This document shows positions 1 through 7,371 of a stretch of 64,000 nucleotides of DNA, in pieces (the first letter of the stretch is position 1; every line of letters begins with the position of its first letter). Made by a program: the position numbers and the translations under genes. The notes below the pieces were generated by a model. The model was not told the DNA's origin, searched no databases, and was given only the letters and a program-made list of their open reading frames with translations. The stretch lies in NCBI RefSeq assembly GCF_022026395.1, contig NZ_CP041767.1, forward strand, positions 5,210,001-5,274,000, read 5' to 3'. This DNA is from Brevibacillus brevis (GTDB lineage: Bacteria > Bacillota > Bacilli > Brevibacillales > Brevibacillaceae).

Positions 1-645
1 ACCAAAGGTAGGCAAAGCGGGCACTTGATCGCGCACCAGCGTATGCCTCGTCCGCACCTGTGGCCAGTCAAAGGACTTTCCATTAAAGGTCACCAGATGC
101 GAGGACTTCTGTGCTTGCTCCAAAAACGATTGGTACAAGGTCACCTCTGCATGCGGGCCTGGGAGAAAATGCTGGCGCACCACGACATGCTCCCCCTCGA
201 AACGACTGTACCCCAAAAGAAAAATCGCATTGCCTGCCCCACCTGACAGCCCTGTCGTCTCCGTATCGAAAAACAGCAAGTCTTCTGGCTTCCTGCCCGC
301 AGCGGACAGCGGATGCTCTCGACCAGCCGCTTCCCACATACGGATCGCCTCATGCAGCTCAGAAAAGGCGTAAGCCCCATGCCGCTGATTGATCGGATAG
401 CGAACCTCGCGAATCATGACGTACTCGTCATCCCAGATGTAGGGCGATGCCTGCATTTCCTTCCACTTATCGGCAAAAGGTATCTGTAGCTCGGCGTTGC
501 TATCCGCTGGTACAGCCGCCCTCGTCTCTTCCATCGACTCTTCCTTGCGAATGGGCGTTTCCGATTCGACTGCTGGCGCTACCGCTTTGTCCGTTTCCAG
601 CGAGAGATGTCCCTTCATCCGTTGCAGCTTGGATTTAAGAGACAT
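1..645 (-). CDS. mrfB: MrfB/YprB-like DEDDh exonuclease (3' end outside window)
   Basis: The N-terminal 215 residues of a ribonuclease-H-like exonuclease are visible; the gene runs off the left edge. A poorly conserved region of about 120 residues precedes the motif FFDTETTGL (Asp127, Glu129), and a second acidic motif, FNGKSFDWP (Asp193), follows. These are the first catalytic acids of the DEDD family; the last motifs lie outside the window. The ATG at 645 has a GGGGGAAG-type ribosome site and overlaps the end of mrfA by 11 bases, so the two genes are translationally coupled. In Bacillus subtilis MrfA and MrfB act together in repair of mitomycin C adducts independently of UvrABC; that role here is inferred from family and gene order. 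Confidence 0.9.
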   Translation of the reverse strand, partial: MSLKSKLQRMKGHLSLETDKAVAPAVESETPIRKEESMEETRAAVPADSNAELQIPFADKWKEMQASPYIWDDEYVMIREVRYPINQRHGAYAFSELHEAIRMWEAAGREHPLSAAGRKPEDLLFFDTETTGLSGGAGNAIFLLGYSRFEGEHVVVRQHFLPGPHAEVTLYQSFLEQAQKSSHLVTFNGKSFDWPQVRTRHTLVRDQVPALPTFG

Positions 646-2917
646 AAGTGCTTCCCCCTTGCGCGATTCGCAGCAAGGTCATGGCTAGCCCTTTGCTGCC
701 GTCATCTGTCGCTCCCACACAAGATGGACAGCCTGACTCACACGGGCAAGAGACAATCATCCGCTCTGCCTGCGTTAAAATCGTCTCCATTTCCTTATAC
801 ACTTGCTCGCTCAAGCCGATGCCTCCCGGATAACGGTCGTACAGAAAAATCGTCGGCTCCTGCGAATGAACGGCCTTTCGTTGCGGTATCACGTGCAGGT
901 CCATCGGGTCGCACATGACAAACAGCGGAGCTACGTGCTGCAAAACATGAGCCAAACCGACCAAGCCACGCTCCACATCCTCTGTCCCGATCTCGCCGAG
1001 CAACGCTTCCGAAAAGCCGATCCACGCCGCATTTGTATGCAGTTCCTCTTCCGGCAAATGAATCGGCCCCGAGCCGATGTTTTCGTGCGTTTCGAACTTG
1101 ATTTTCTTAAAGATCGTCGCCATTGCATTCACTGCCACTTCGCCATAAGCCAACGTGCTCTGCGCATGACGACGGGACTGATCCTGCTCCAATACCTTCA
1201 GCGAGACAGCCAGGTTGGCATCCGTGTAATAATCGACCTGCACTTCCCGGACATACGCCTTCTTTTCCTCGTAGTCCAGCTTTTCCACCTGGAATTGCGT
1301 CCCCTGATGCAGGTAAATGGCTTCGTCATGCAAAAGCGTCATGGAGCTAAAACGGTCCATTTCTCCGATAACACGCTCATTTCCCCGTTCACTAATGTCG
1401 ATAATCACAACATTTTCCTGCGAAGCTGACCGTAGACTGATGTTGTGGGCCGGGAATGAATCGTTCATCCAGAACCACTTGCCCCGCGAGTAATGAAGCA
1501 CCTGCTCCTCGGTCAAGAACTCCAGAATTTCCACGATTTCCGCACGTCCGAATGTATCTCCCTCCCGAAACGGCAGCTCGTACGCCGCACATTTGAGATG
1601 ATCCACCAAAATAATCAGGTTATCGGGATTGATCCGCGCTGTCTCAGGACTGCGGTCGAAAAAGTACTCCGGATTGGCGATCACATACTGATCCAATGGT
1701 GTGGAGCTACCGACCATAACGACGACGGATTCCCCCTGCCTTCTTCCCGCCCGTCCTGCCTGCTGCCATGTGCTTGCGACCGAGCCTGGATAGCCAGTAA
1801 TGACACACGCTTGAAGCTGCCCGATATCTACCCCGAGCTCCAGCGCATTGGTGCTGACCACGCCCATAATGTCGCCATTGCGCAAGCCGCGCTCGATCTC
1901 TCTGCGCTGGCTCGGCAAATAGCCGCCGCGATACCCTTGGATCGTTTTTGGTCCAAGCTTGCGGCGAATCAGCTCCTGCAAATACGTGAGCAATATCTCT
2001 ACTCGTACGCGGCTTCTCGCAAACAGAATCGTCTGAATGCCATTGGTAAGAAACTGCTCGGTAATGTCCCGCGCCTCCAATGTAGCACTCCGTCTAATAT
2101 TGAGCTGCTTGTTGACCACAGGCGGATTGTAGAAAAGGAAATGCTTGATGCCCGACGGAGCACCATTGTTATTGACCAGCTCTACCTCTTCTTCTGTCAG
2201 GGCTTCCGCCAATTGTTTCGGGTTGGCGATGGTCGCCGATGTGCAAATAAATTGCGGGTGGCTCCCATAAAAAGCGCAAATACGCTTCAACCTCCGAATG
2301 ACATTGGCGACATGACTGCCAAAAACGCCGCGATATGTATGCAACTCGTCAATTACGATGTATTTGAGATGCTCGAAAAAGGACACCCACTTGGTGTGAT
2401 GGGGCAAAATGGCGGAGTGCAGCATGTCTGGGTTGGTGATGACGATATTTCCTGCCTTGCGCACCATCTGCCGGATATTTGCAGGTGTATCACCATCATA
2501 CGTTTCCGATTTGATGGAGAAGCCCATTTCCGTAATCAACTCGTGCAGTTCGGACTTTTGATCCTGTGCCAAGGCCTTGGTTGGGAACAAGTAAAGTGCC
2601 CGCGCTTGCGAGTCTTCCGATAACGTCTGGAGGATCGGCAAATGATAGCACATGCTTTTGCCAGAAGCCGTGGGCGTAACCGCTACGATGTGTTTACCTT
2701 CGCGCACATGGCGAAAAGACGTTTCTTGATGCGTGTATAAGGAGGGAATGCCTCTATTTATTAGGGCATCTCGAATTCGTCCATCCAGCTCACTTGGAAA
2801 TGGAACGGACTTTGCTTCACGAGCAGGAATGACCCTCCAATGCGCAATGTTATCGCGAAATCGTTCATCTGTTTTTATGTGATCCAATATGGCTGCGATA
2901 TTTTTTTTCACATTCAT
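635..2917 (-). CDS. mrfA: MrfA/YprA-like DEAD/DEAH helicase with C-terminal cysteine cluster
   Basis: A superfamily 2 helicase of about 760 residues. Motif I is seen as TPTASGKS, motif II as DELH (VIDELHTY), motif III as SATIANP and motif VI as QQAGRAGRR. The C-terminal DUF1998-type domain ends with four closely spaced cysteines, CPCESGCPSC, the metal-binding cluster known in MrfA. The ATG at 2917 is preferred because AAGGTG lies seven bases upstream; a GTG at 2926 in the same frame is too close to that site. It lies directly upstream of mrfB and overlaps it, forming a two-gene mitomycin-repair operon. The promoter upstream contains a LexA-like box. Function follows from the family; identification is secure from motifs and neighbour. 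Confidence 0.93.
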   Translation of the reverse strand: MNVKKNIAAILDHIKTDERFRDNIAHWRVIPAREAKSVPFPSELDGRIRDALINRGIPSLYTHQETSFRHVREGKHIVAVTPTASGKSMCYHLPILQTLSEDSQARALYLFPTKALAQDQKSELHELITEMGFSIKSETYDGDTPANIRQMVRKAGNIVITNPDMLHSAILPHHTKWVSFFEHLKYIVIDELHTYRGVFGSHVANVIRRLKRICAFYGSHPQFICTSATIANPKQLAEALTEEEVELVNNNGAPSGIKHFLFYNPPVVNKQLNIRRSATLEARDITEQFLTNGIQTILFARSRVRVEILLTYLQELIRRKLGPKTIQGYRGGYLPSQRREIERGLRNGDIMGVVSTNALELGVDIGQLQACVITGYPGSVASTWQQAGRAGRRQGESVVVMVGSSTPLDQYVIANPEYFFDRSPETARINPDNLIILVDHLKCAAYELPFREGDTFGRAEIVEILEFLTEEQVLHYSRGKWFWMNDSFPAHNISLRSASQENVVIIDISERGNERVIGEMDRFSSMTLLHDEAIYLHQGTQFQVEKLDYEEKKAYVREVQVDYYTDANLAVSLKVLEQDQSRRHAQSTLAYGEVAVNAMATIFKKIKFETHENIGSGPIHLPEEELHTNAAWIGFSEALLGEIGTEDVERGLVGLAHVLQHVAPLFVMCDPMDLHVIPQRKAVHSQEPTIFLYDRYPGGIGLSEQVYKEMETILTQAERMIVSCPCESGCPSCVGATDDGSKGLAMTLLRIAQGGSTYVS

Positions 2918-2938
2918 TTTCGTCACCTTCTTGCTACC

Positions 2939-2967
2939 ATTTTACGAATGGACGTTCGGTATGTAAA
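2939..2967 (-). promoter_or_regulatory. mrfA promoter with LexA/DinR-like operator
   Basis: On the minus strand TTTACA (2967-2962) and TAAAAT (2944-2939) are separated by exactly 17 bases, a good sigma-A promoter for mrfA. The spacer holds CGAATGGACGTTCG (2945-2958, plus-strand reading). It fits the Bacillus DinR/LexA consensus CGAACRNRYGTTYC apart from T at position 5 and the final G; from memory the recA box shares the T5 deviation. An operator between -35 and -10 would block RNA polymerase. Confidence 0.6.
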
Positions 2968-2985
2968 CATGGAATAAAGATCCAC
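2947..2985. repeat. Direct repeat, left copy (39 bp)
   Basis: This 39-bp stretch recurs at 4298-4336 in the same orientation with a single mismatch (T at 2960, C at 4311). The left copy contains most of the mrfA operator and its -35 element. The two copies bound a 1.3 kb module that carries the bacteriocin-like gene. Confidence 0.9.
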
Positions 2986-3145
2986 ATTAGATGAAACCGA
3001 TCCTCGATTATGAAAACTCGTAACTCGAGGAAATGTGGGTGGACGACATGGAGAAGTATAGTTGCTGAAAAAGTAGGCTATTTAAATTATTCAAAATTCT
3101 AAAGTCGAGGTAAATTTATATTTTTTTGATTTTGGCAGGAAAATT

Positions 3146-3973
3146 TTGAAACTTTTCAAAAACAGACTTTATAAGCTTGGTTCCATGCTACTATTAGGGA
3201 CTTTAACGTTTACTTCTGTAGTTTCTCCAACCTCCGCTACCGAGCCTATTAACATTGAGTATAAAAACTCCATGAATGAGGCCTTACAAGAAATAGATGA
3301 ATTTGCACACGAAAATATACACATTGATTATATTAAAGAAGATGATCAATTTAGAGAAACTAAGATTATTAGTAACACCGAACAAGTAATTACTCGATTA
3401 AATAAAGAAACAAATCAATTGGAAATCATTACTGACAATAAGGAAGCATTCACCATAAACCTGGATGAAAACCGAAATAACGAAAAGAAAAAAGGCTTAA
3501 TGGCTGCAAGACCTAATGAAAGAGGATCTTCCTTACTTTATGACGGTGAATATAGAGGATGATATAATTACTCTAATGGAAAAGACTTTTGGGCTCTCGA
3601 ATGGGAAGGTAATACCAAAAGTACCTTTGAAAACAATAAGAACTCTAGCAATATCAAAGATTTTATTCAGGCAATTGACGCGCTTGAAAATAAAGAAGAT
3701 AATCTTGCTACCGCTCTCGCTGTCGGTGTTCCTAGTATAGGCGTTTCAGTAGTTGTCACTGCTATTACTGCAACACCAGCAGCGAAGTTAACATTATCTA
3801 TTTTGGCTGGAATTGCAGCTACTCTTGCATTAACTGCAACTTGCTTAACGATTATGAATGACATGCTACCGACTGTAAGAATAGCAAACAGGACCTTCTA
3901 TAAGATTTCTATAGAAACACCAAAAATTGCTCCTCTTTCTAACGATTCTTTTGAAGAAATTTTAACTCAGTAG
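3146..3973 (+). pseudogene. Secreted bacteriocin-like protein interrupted by an in-frame TGA
   Basis: The TTG at 3146 follows GGCAGGAAAAT. The first 138 codons give a signal peptide (MKLFKNRLYKLGSMLLLGTL, Ala-type cleavage near residue 31) and a charged region. TGA at 3560-3562 then stops the frame, but the same frame continues open for 136 more codons to TAG at 3971. The continuation starts YNYSNGKDFWALEW and ends in a long hydrophobic stretch (VGVPSIGVSVVV onward) typical of a pore-forming or membrane-anchored tail. TGG (Trp) to TGA is the simplest reading, since TGG codons occur just downstream. The layout resembles the geobacillin-26 type of large Bacillus bacteriocin, but this is only a resemblance. 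It may be a recent pseudogene, a read-through gene, or two split products. Confidence 0.65.
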
Positions 3974-3980
3974 AATTGTA

Positions 3981-4016
3981 AATCCGCCTTTCTTTTAAGG
4001 CGGATTAGCTTTTTCA
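3981..4016 (+). terminator. Intrinsic terminator after the bacteriocin-like gene
   Basis: Perfect 10-bp arms AATCCGCCTT (3981-3990) and AAGGCGGATT (3997-4006) are followed by AGCTTTTT. It ends the transcript eight bases after the TAG at 3973, which supports the TAG, not the TGA, as the original gene end. Confidence 0.85.
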
Positions 4017-4049
4017 AAATATGTAAAGTTTAATTGGAGGTGATTACCT

Positions 4050-4298
4050 TTGATCTTAGAATCAATATTTCTTCCTTTGATAGTTGCTTTGCTCTTGCCA
4101 ATCGCATTCAGTCTCAAAAAAATAGCAGTGCAAAATGATAAAATAATTGAACTTCTTGAGGAATTGAAAAGCGTTAGCCAAAGCAGCTTCTTCATCCTTG
4201 GTCAGTATAAATACCCTATAAGTATACAAAAGCCACGAAAAGAAGATTCGTGGCTTTTGTGTCTTTCATTCATTATTCTACTTCCTACGTTATTATAA
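4050..4298 (+). CDS. Small membrane protein, possible immunity protein
   Basis: A near-perfect ribosome site GGAGGTGATTACC precedes the TTG at 4050. The product (82 residues as annotated) begins with one strongly hydrophobic segment, LESIFLPLIVALLLPIAFSL, followed by a charged helix (QNDKIIELLEELKSV). The last 25 or so codons overlap a perfect terminator hairpin, so the ancestral stop may have been nearer residue 55-60 and lost by a small mutation. I do not recognise the family. Lying just after a bacteriocin-like gene inside the same repeat-bounded module, it could be an immunity protein; a small membrane toxin is another option. Both are guesses from position and topology. Confidence 0.6.
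   Translation: MILESIFLPLIVALLLPIAFSLKKIAVQNDKIIELLEELKSVSQSSFFILGQYKYPISIQKPRKEDSWLLCLSFIILLPTLL
4227..4263 (+). terminator. Terminator hairpin overlapping the end of the small membrane protein
   Basis: Perfect 13-bp arms CAAAAGCCACGAA (4227-4239) and TTCGTGGCTTTTG (4247-4259) surround a 7-base loop. It lies inside the annotated reading frame, which is unusual and suggests the frame has been extended by mutation. Confidence 0.75.
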
Positions 4299-4336
4299 AT
4301 GGACGTTCGGCATGTAAACATGGAATAAAGATCCAC
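4298..4336. repeat. Direct repeat, right copy (39 bp)
   Basis: Second copy of the 2947-2985 repeat, 38 of 39 bases identical. It keeps TTTACA and a TATAAT-like element on the minus strand, but the left half of the LexA-like box has decayed (TAAAT in place of CGAAT). It marks the right border of the inserted module. Confidence 0.9.
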
Positions 4337-4419
4337 TTTGAACAGATACTACTACCACCCCAAGTACGTAGAGGTATGTTCATGAAAGACGCTACTTTAA
4401 CCTTTTTCAGGTAGTTTGT

Positions 4420-4557
4420 ATGCTGAGGCTCACCATTGGCTTAATGAATCATGTAATTGTCATCCCGATTTTGAGGGATGCCGCAAAACGGGATGCCTGG
4501 ATTTCCGTTATTTTGGCCGTTATCTTCTTCATCGTATGGATTTGTCTTCTCTATTAG
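4420..4557 (+). pseudogene. Remnant of a GerAB-type spore germination permease
   Basis: A 45-codon frame (ATG 4420, TAG 4555) encodes HVIVIPILRDAAKRDAWISV followed by a hydrophobic segment. This matches the start of GerAB/endospore germination permeases (about 360 residues), which open with a first membrane segment, an ILRDAAK-like motif and then the second segment. Everything after the second segment is missing, and no ribosome site precedes the ATG. It is a truncated fossil, not a working gene. Confidence 0.6.
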
Positions 4558-4559
4558 GC

Positions 4560-4711
4560 TTTTGCGAAAACAACAGGCATCTCGAGATGGAAAGTTAAGT
4601 TACGCAGTAAATCTCCTAGCTGAAGGAACTTATGTTCTTTACATTAATCCTTATACAGACCCAATTCAAAAACCAGTTCCTTACGCATTTAAAGCGATCT
4701 TTAATCAGTAA
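4560..4711 (+). pseudogene. Remnant C-terminus of an unidentified, probably secreted protein
   Basis: Directly after the GerAB fossil another frame carries about 45 codons including LLAEGTYVLYINPYTDPIQK and ending at TAA 4709-4711. The pattern (GTYVLYINP, then a Tyr-Ala-Phe strand) is like the last beta strands of pre-peptidase C-terminal type domains. No start or ribosome site belongs to it. The join of two unrelated fragments points to past deletion or recombination here. Confidence 0.4.
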
Positions 4712-5035
4712 ACTTCATTCGCTAAATAAACTTACGACAAATGGCTCCTTTTTGGGGCTTTTTTGCATGATGATACCGAGCAACCCGGGACCAGTCGGCG
4801 TCCAATCCCGATTTGTTATCTCAATCCTTGCTTACTGAAGTTGATTTAAATGGTTATGCGGCGTCAAAACTACATTTTTCAAAATCACGCAGCTCACTGT
4901 GAACACATCGAGGCAGGCTTCAACAATGACATTGTTTTTCAGTGCTTCGATCAAACCCTCTTAAACTGCTTGTTCACTAGATGTCTTGTGGATTCGTTCT
5001 GAATCTTGTTCGTTCCCATGTGCGTGCCGACGAAA

Positions 5036-5076
5036 AAAAGCAATCAGATCAACCTTCCCACGATCCGATTGCTTTT
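5036..5076 (-). terminator. Terminator of the PksA-like tetR gene
   Basis: Arms 5036-5050 and 5062-5076 pair over 15 positions with one mismatch. On the minus strand the second arm runs into a T stretch. It lies about 40 bases after the tetR stop codon. Confidence 0.8.
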
Positions 5077-5114
5077 CTTTATAAGAGTATGGGTATGTGT
5101 TTCTTAATAGTCCG

Positions 5115-5702
5115 TTAATGAAACAAGGATGCCAGATGATGCTCCAGCACTTTCGTAATCCGTTCCCCATCGACACGCTGCGGTTCGAGATAGGCATGCA
5201 GGGCCAGACCGTCGATGACGGCATAGAGCTTTTCTGCTTCCAGCTCTTTGTCCAGCTCTTTGCGTAATAAATTCAGTTGGTCGGCAGAATCCAACAGCTT
5301 GTGGACGCCGGCATAGATTCCGTCATGCTGTGCGTCAAAGCCTTCTTTCTTGTGTCGGAAGTACACGGTAAAAGCAAACCAAACTTCCATTTCGACCATC
5401 TTTTCTTGATTCGTAGGGAGAAGCTCCAAAAAGATTTTGGTGATTTTCTCTTTTGGCGCCAACTCTTCATTCGCGTGAATTTCTGCAATTCGAGCTATTG
5501 CCCTCTCTTTTACGAGCTGCATGGCATACATTAGCAGTTCATCCTGTGTTGCGAAGTAATGTCGCAGAGCACCTAATGAAAGTCCTGCTTCTTTTGCAAT
5601 GCCCCTTACCGTCGCTCCCTCCATTCCTTGCTCAACAATGACACGCCACGTTGCTTCTGCTATTTGTTGTCTTCTTTTCTCATGATCGATTATTTTCGGC
5701 AT
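5115..5702 (-). CDS. TetR/AcrR-family repressor, PksA-like
   Basis: A 195-residue TetR regulator. The N-terminal helix-turn-helix covers about residues 8-55 (AKEAGLSLGALRHYFATQDE), and a BetI/PksA-type C-terminal ligand domain follows. It is divergent from a YmcC-like membrane protein, the same pairing as pksA/ymcC in Bacillus subtilis. The ATG at 5702 lies only about six bases after a TAAAAT -10 box and has no ribosome site, so the message is probably leaderless. Palindromic sites over both divergent promoters suggest it represses itself and the membrane gene. The ligand is unknown. Confidence 0.85.
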   Translation of the reverse strand: MPKIIDHEKRRQQIAEATWRVIVEQGMEGATVRGIAKEAGLSLGALRHYFATQDELLMYAMQLVKERAIARIAEIHANEELAPKEKITKIFLELLPTNQEKMVEMEVWFAFTVYFRHKKEGFDAQHDGIYAGVHKLLDSADQLNLLRKELDKELEAEKLYAVIDGLALHAYLEPQRVDGERITKVLEHHLASLFH

Positions 5703-5782
5703 AGTTGTATTTTAACAAGATTGGCAAGGGACAAGCAACCTTTAACAATACAGTTGTATTATTTAACTGCCGATGTTAAAAT
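5703..5782. promoter_or_regulatory. Divergent promoters and TetR operator candidates
   Basis: Rightward: TTGTAT (5754-5759), 17-base spacer, TAAAAT (5777-5782). Leftward: TTGCTT, 18-base spacer, TAAAAT ending a few bases before the tetR ATG. AATACAGTTGTATT (5747-5760) has 6-bp inverted arms and covers the rightward -35. A related AGTTGTATTTTAAC covers the leftward -10. The two related sites suit a repressor acting on both genes. Confidence 0.55.
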
Positions 5783-5858
5783 CCTTTTTGTTAGCACGAT
5801 CGTATTAAAAAAACTCCTCATGCAGGAGAAGAAACTTCCGAAAAGGGGACCTATAATA

Positions 5859-6422
5859 GTGAATTTTGTTGCATGGATGATTGTCGCGTGCGAAATCGCC
5901 TTTTGGGTGGTCATTGTACTTGGCCTTTTCACAAGGTACGTACTCAAACAAAAAAAGGCCGGGCTTTTACTTCTCGCCCTGACGCCTGTTGTTGATGTGG
6001 TTTTGCTCGTTGTCACGAGCGTGGATTTGTATCGTGGAGCTACCGCAACGATTCCTCATGCGCTGGCTGCCGTCTATATTGGGGTATCACTTGCGTTTGG
6101 GAAAAGCATGATTCAATGGGCCGATGAAAAATTTCAGCAATACGTCACCAAGGAAGGCACACCTAAACCCAAACTATACGGCATGGAGTACGCCAAGCAT
6201 TACGCAAAAAGCTGGTTTAGACATCTCTTCGCCTATGTCATTGGGGCGGCCCTCTTAGCCGGGACCGTCTACTTTATCAATGATGCAGAACGAACTGCTT
6301 CTTTATGGTATATTCTTCGGCTATGGACCGTTGTACTGGGGGTTGATCTGTTGTTTACAGCCAGCTATTTTCTCTTCCCAAAGAAAGATAAGCGGGGCAC
6401 CGTTTCCAAAAAGGATTGGTGA
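5859..6422 (+). CDS. YmcC-like integral membrane protein
   Basis: A 187-residue protein from the GTG at 5859, chosen because AAGGGGA lies eight bases upstream and because the length fits YmcC (about 186 residues). The frame is open further upstream, but without ribosome sites. At least four hydrophobic segments are visible (near residues 5-25, 33-53, 60-80, 115-135), with a loop EYAKHYAKSWFRHL between. It is divergently transcribed from the PksA-like regulator and probably under its control. The molecular function of this family is unknown. Confidence 0.75.
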   Translation: MNFVAWMIVACEIAFWVVIVLGLFTRYVLKQKKAGLLLLALTPVVDVVLLVVTSVDLYRGATATIPHALAAVYIGVSLAFGKSMIQWADEKFQQYVTKEGTPKPKLYGMEYAKHYAKSWFRHLFAYVIGAALLAGTVYFINDAERTASLWYILRLWTVVLGVDLLFTASYFLFPKKDKRGTVSKKDW

Positions 6423-6434
6423 GAGGCTTTTCTA

Positions 6435-7202
6435 CTAGCTTTCGTCTTCGTTATCATCCTCACCAAATGCAAGCTCAATGCAAATAAATTGAATCACCAG
6501 CTGGCATATTTGCTCGTTTTCATCTAACCCAAAATAGACAGGATAGGCTCCATCTCCAAATCCGGTCTGAATCATCGGAATCGATAAATCCGTGCCTGGT
6601 ATCGTCCAGTTTATATAATCTCCAGCGCTTCTTTGGTATTTTGGACGGTCTTTGTAACTTTGTGCAAAAACTTCCGCGAAATAATCATCGTAAATATTGC
6701 CGTCTGGATTCTCTTTTTTCCAGCTATCATAAAAATCCAGATAAGCATCCCTCGTTTTGACATCTACCACAGTAGCAAGGCCTGCATCCACATTAAAGCC
6801 AAAATATTCGCCTTCCCCAAGATTTTCGAGATCCTCGTCTCCTATGAGGGCTTCCGTAAATCTTTGGGGAGTTTTATCTGTGAACTCTACCTTCGCAGCT
6901 GCATAACGGTAATGGTCTTCTTCGACTGTTACCACACAAACGGTTAATGGGAAGGTTCCTGTAGGGACTTTTCGAAAATATGGGGCACACTCTCTCTCCA
7001 GATACACAAGCGGATCACGAACCATGATGTCTCCAGTGGGAATCGTGATTTCTCCCAAAGAAAGCAGGTTGATTGGCTTCCCACTGATGTTCGTTGATGT
7101 GAAATAGGTGTGTAAATCACCAAGGGGCGCTAACATCTGTTCTTTTTGTTCATATCGTGCTAACCATTGATCGTCTGGAATTTTCGTCATCCTTATACCC
7201 AT
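6435..7202 (-). CDS. DUF4241-type protein
   Basis: A 255-residue soluble, acidic protein without signal peptide or membrane segments. It has the layout of DUF4241 proteins: an N-terminal GDLHTYF-like segment, a central FPLTVCVVTVEEDHYRYAAA strand pair, then a conserved GFNVDAGLATVVD and a C-terminal GFGDGAYPVYFGLD motif. The last is the clearest family mark. The start may be 7202 or the ATG at 7190, as both have only weak ribosome sites. The function of the family is not known. It stands alone, convergent with the YmcC-like gene 13 bases away. Confidence 0.65.
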   Translation of the reverse strand: MGIRMTKIPDDQWLARYEQKEQMLAPLGDLHTYFTSTNISGKPINLLSLGEITIPTGDIMVRDPLVYLERECAPYFRKVPTGTFPLTVCVVTVEEDHYRYAAAKVEFTDKTPQRFTEALIGDEDLENLGEGEYFGFNVDAGLATVVDVKTRDAYLDFYDSWKKENPDGNIYDDYFAEVFAQSYKDRPKYQRSAGDYINWTIPGTDLSIPMIQTGFGDGAYPVYFGLDENEQICQLVIQFICIELAFGEDDNEDES

Positions 7203-7371
7203 CCTACTATTATCAATTTGTCAATCACTCCTAAAATTATACAAAATCACCCATAGAAACGATAGTACGGCTTGGATGTTTGCATAACGGGCAAGCCGAT
7301 GCATAGTCATGGTTAGTGGATGAAGTCCGACCAAATCTATGCATGTCCAAGGATGAAGGAGGTTGCCCCAA

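Larger units (their letters stand above)
4337..5035. other. Gene-remnant region between the repeat and the tetR terminator
   Basis: About 700 bases with no intact gene. It holds a GerAB-type fragment and an unrelated C-terminal fragment (listed separately). A weak GGCTCC-TTTTT-GGGGC hairpin with a T run near 4742-4765 follows the second fragment. Nothing was recognised from 4770 to 5030. Confidence 0.6.

Noticed and set aside
1493-2623. A 376-codon frame on the plus strand inside mrfA
   Set aside because: It lies antisense to conserved helicase motifs and has neither a ribosome site nor recognisable domains.
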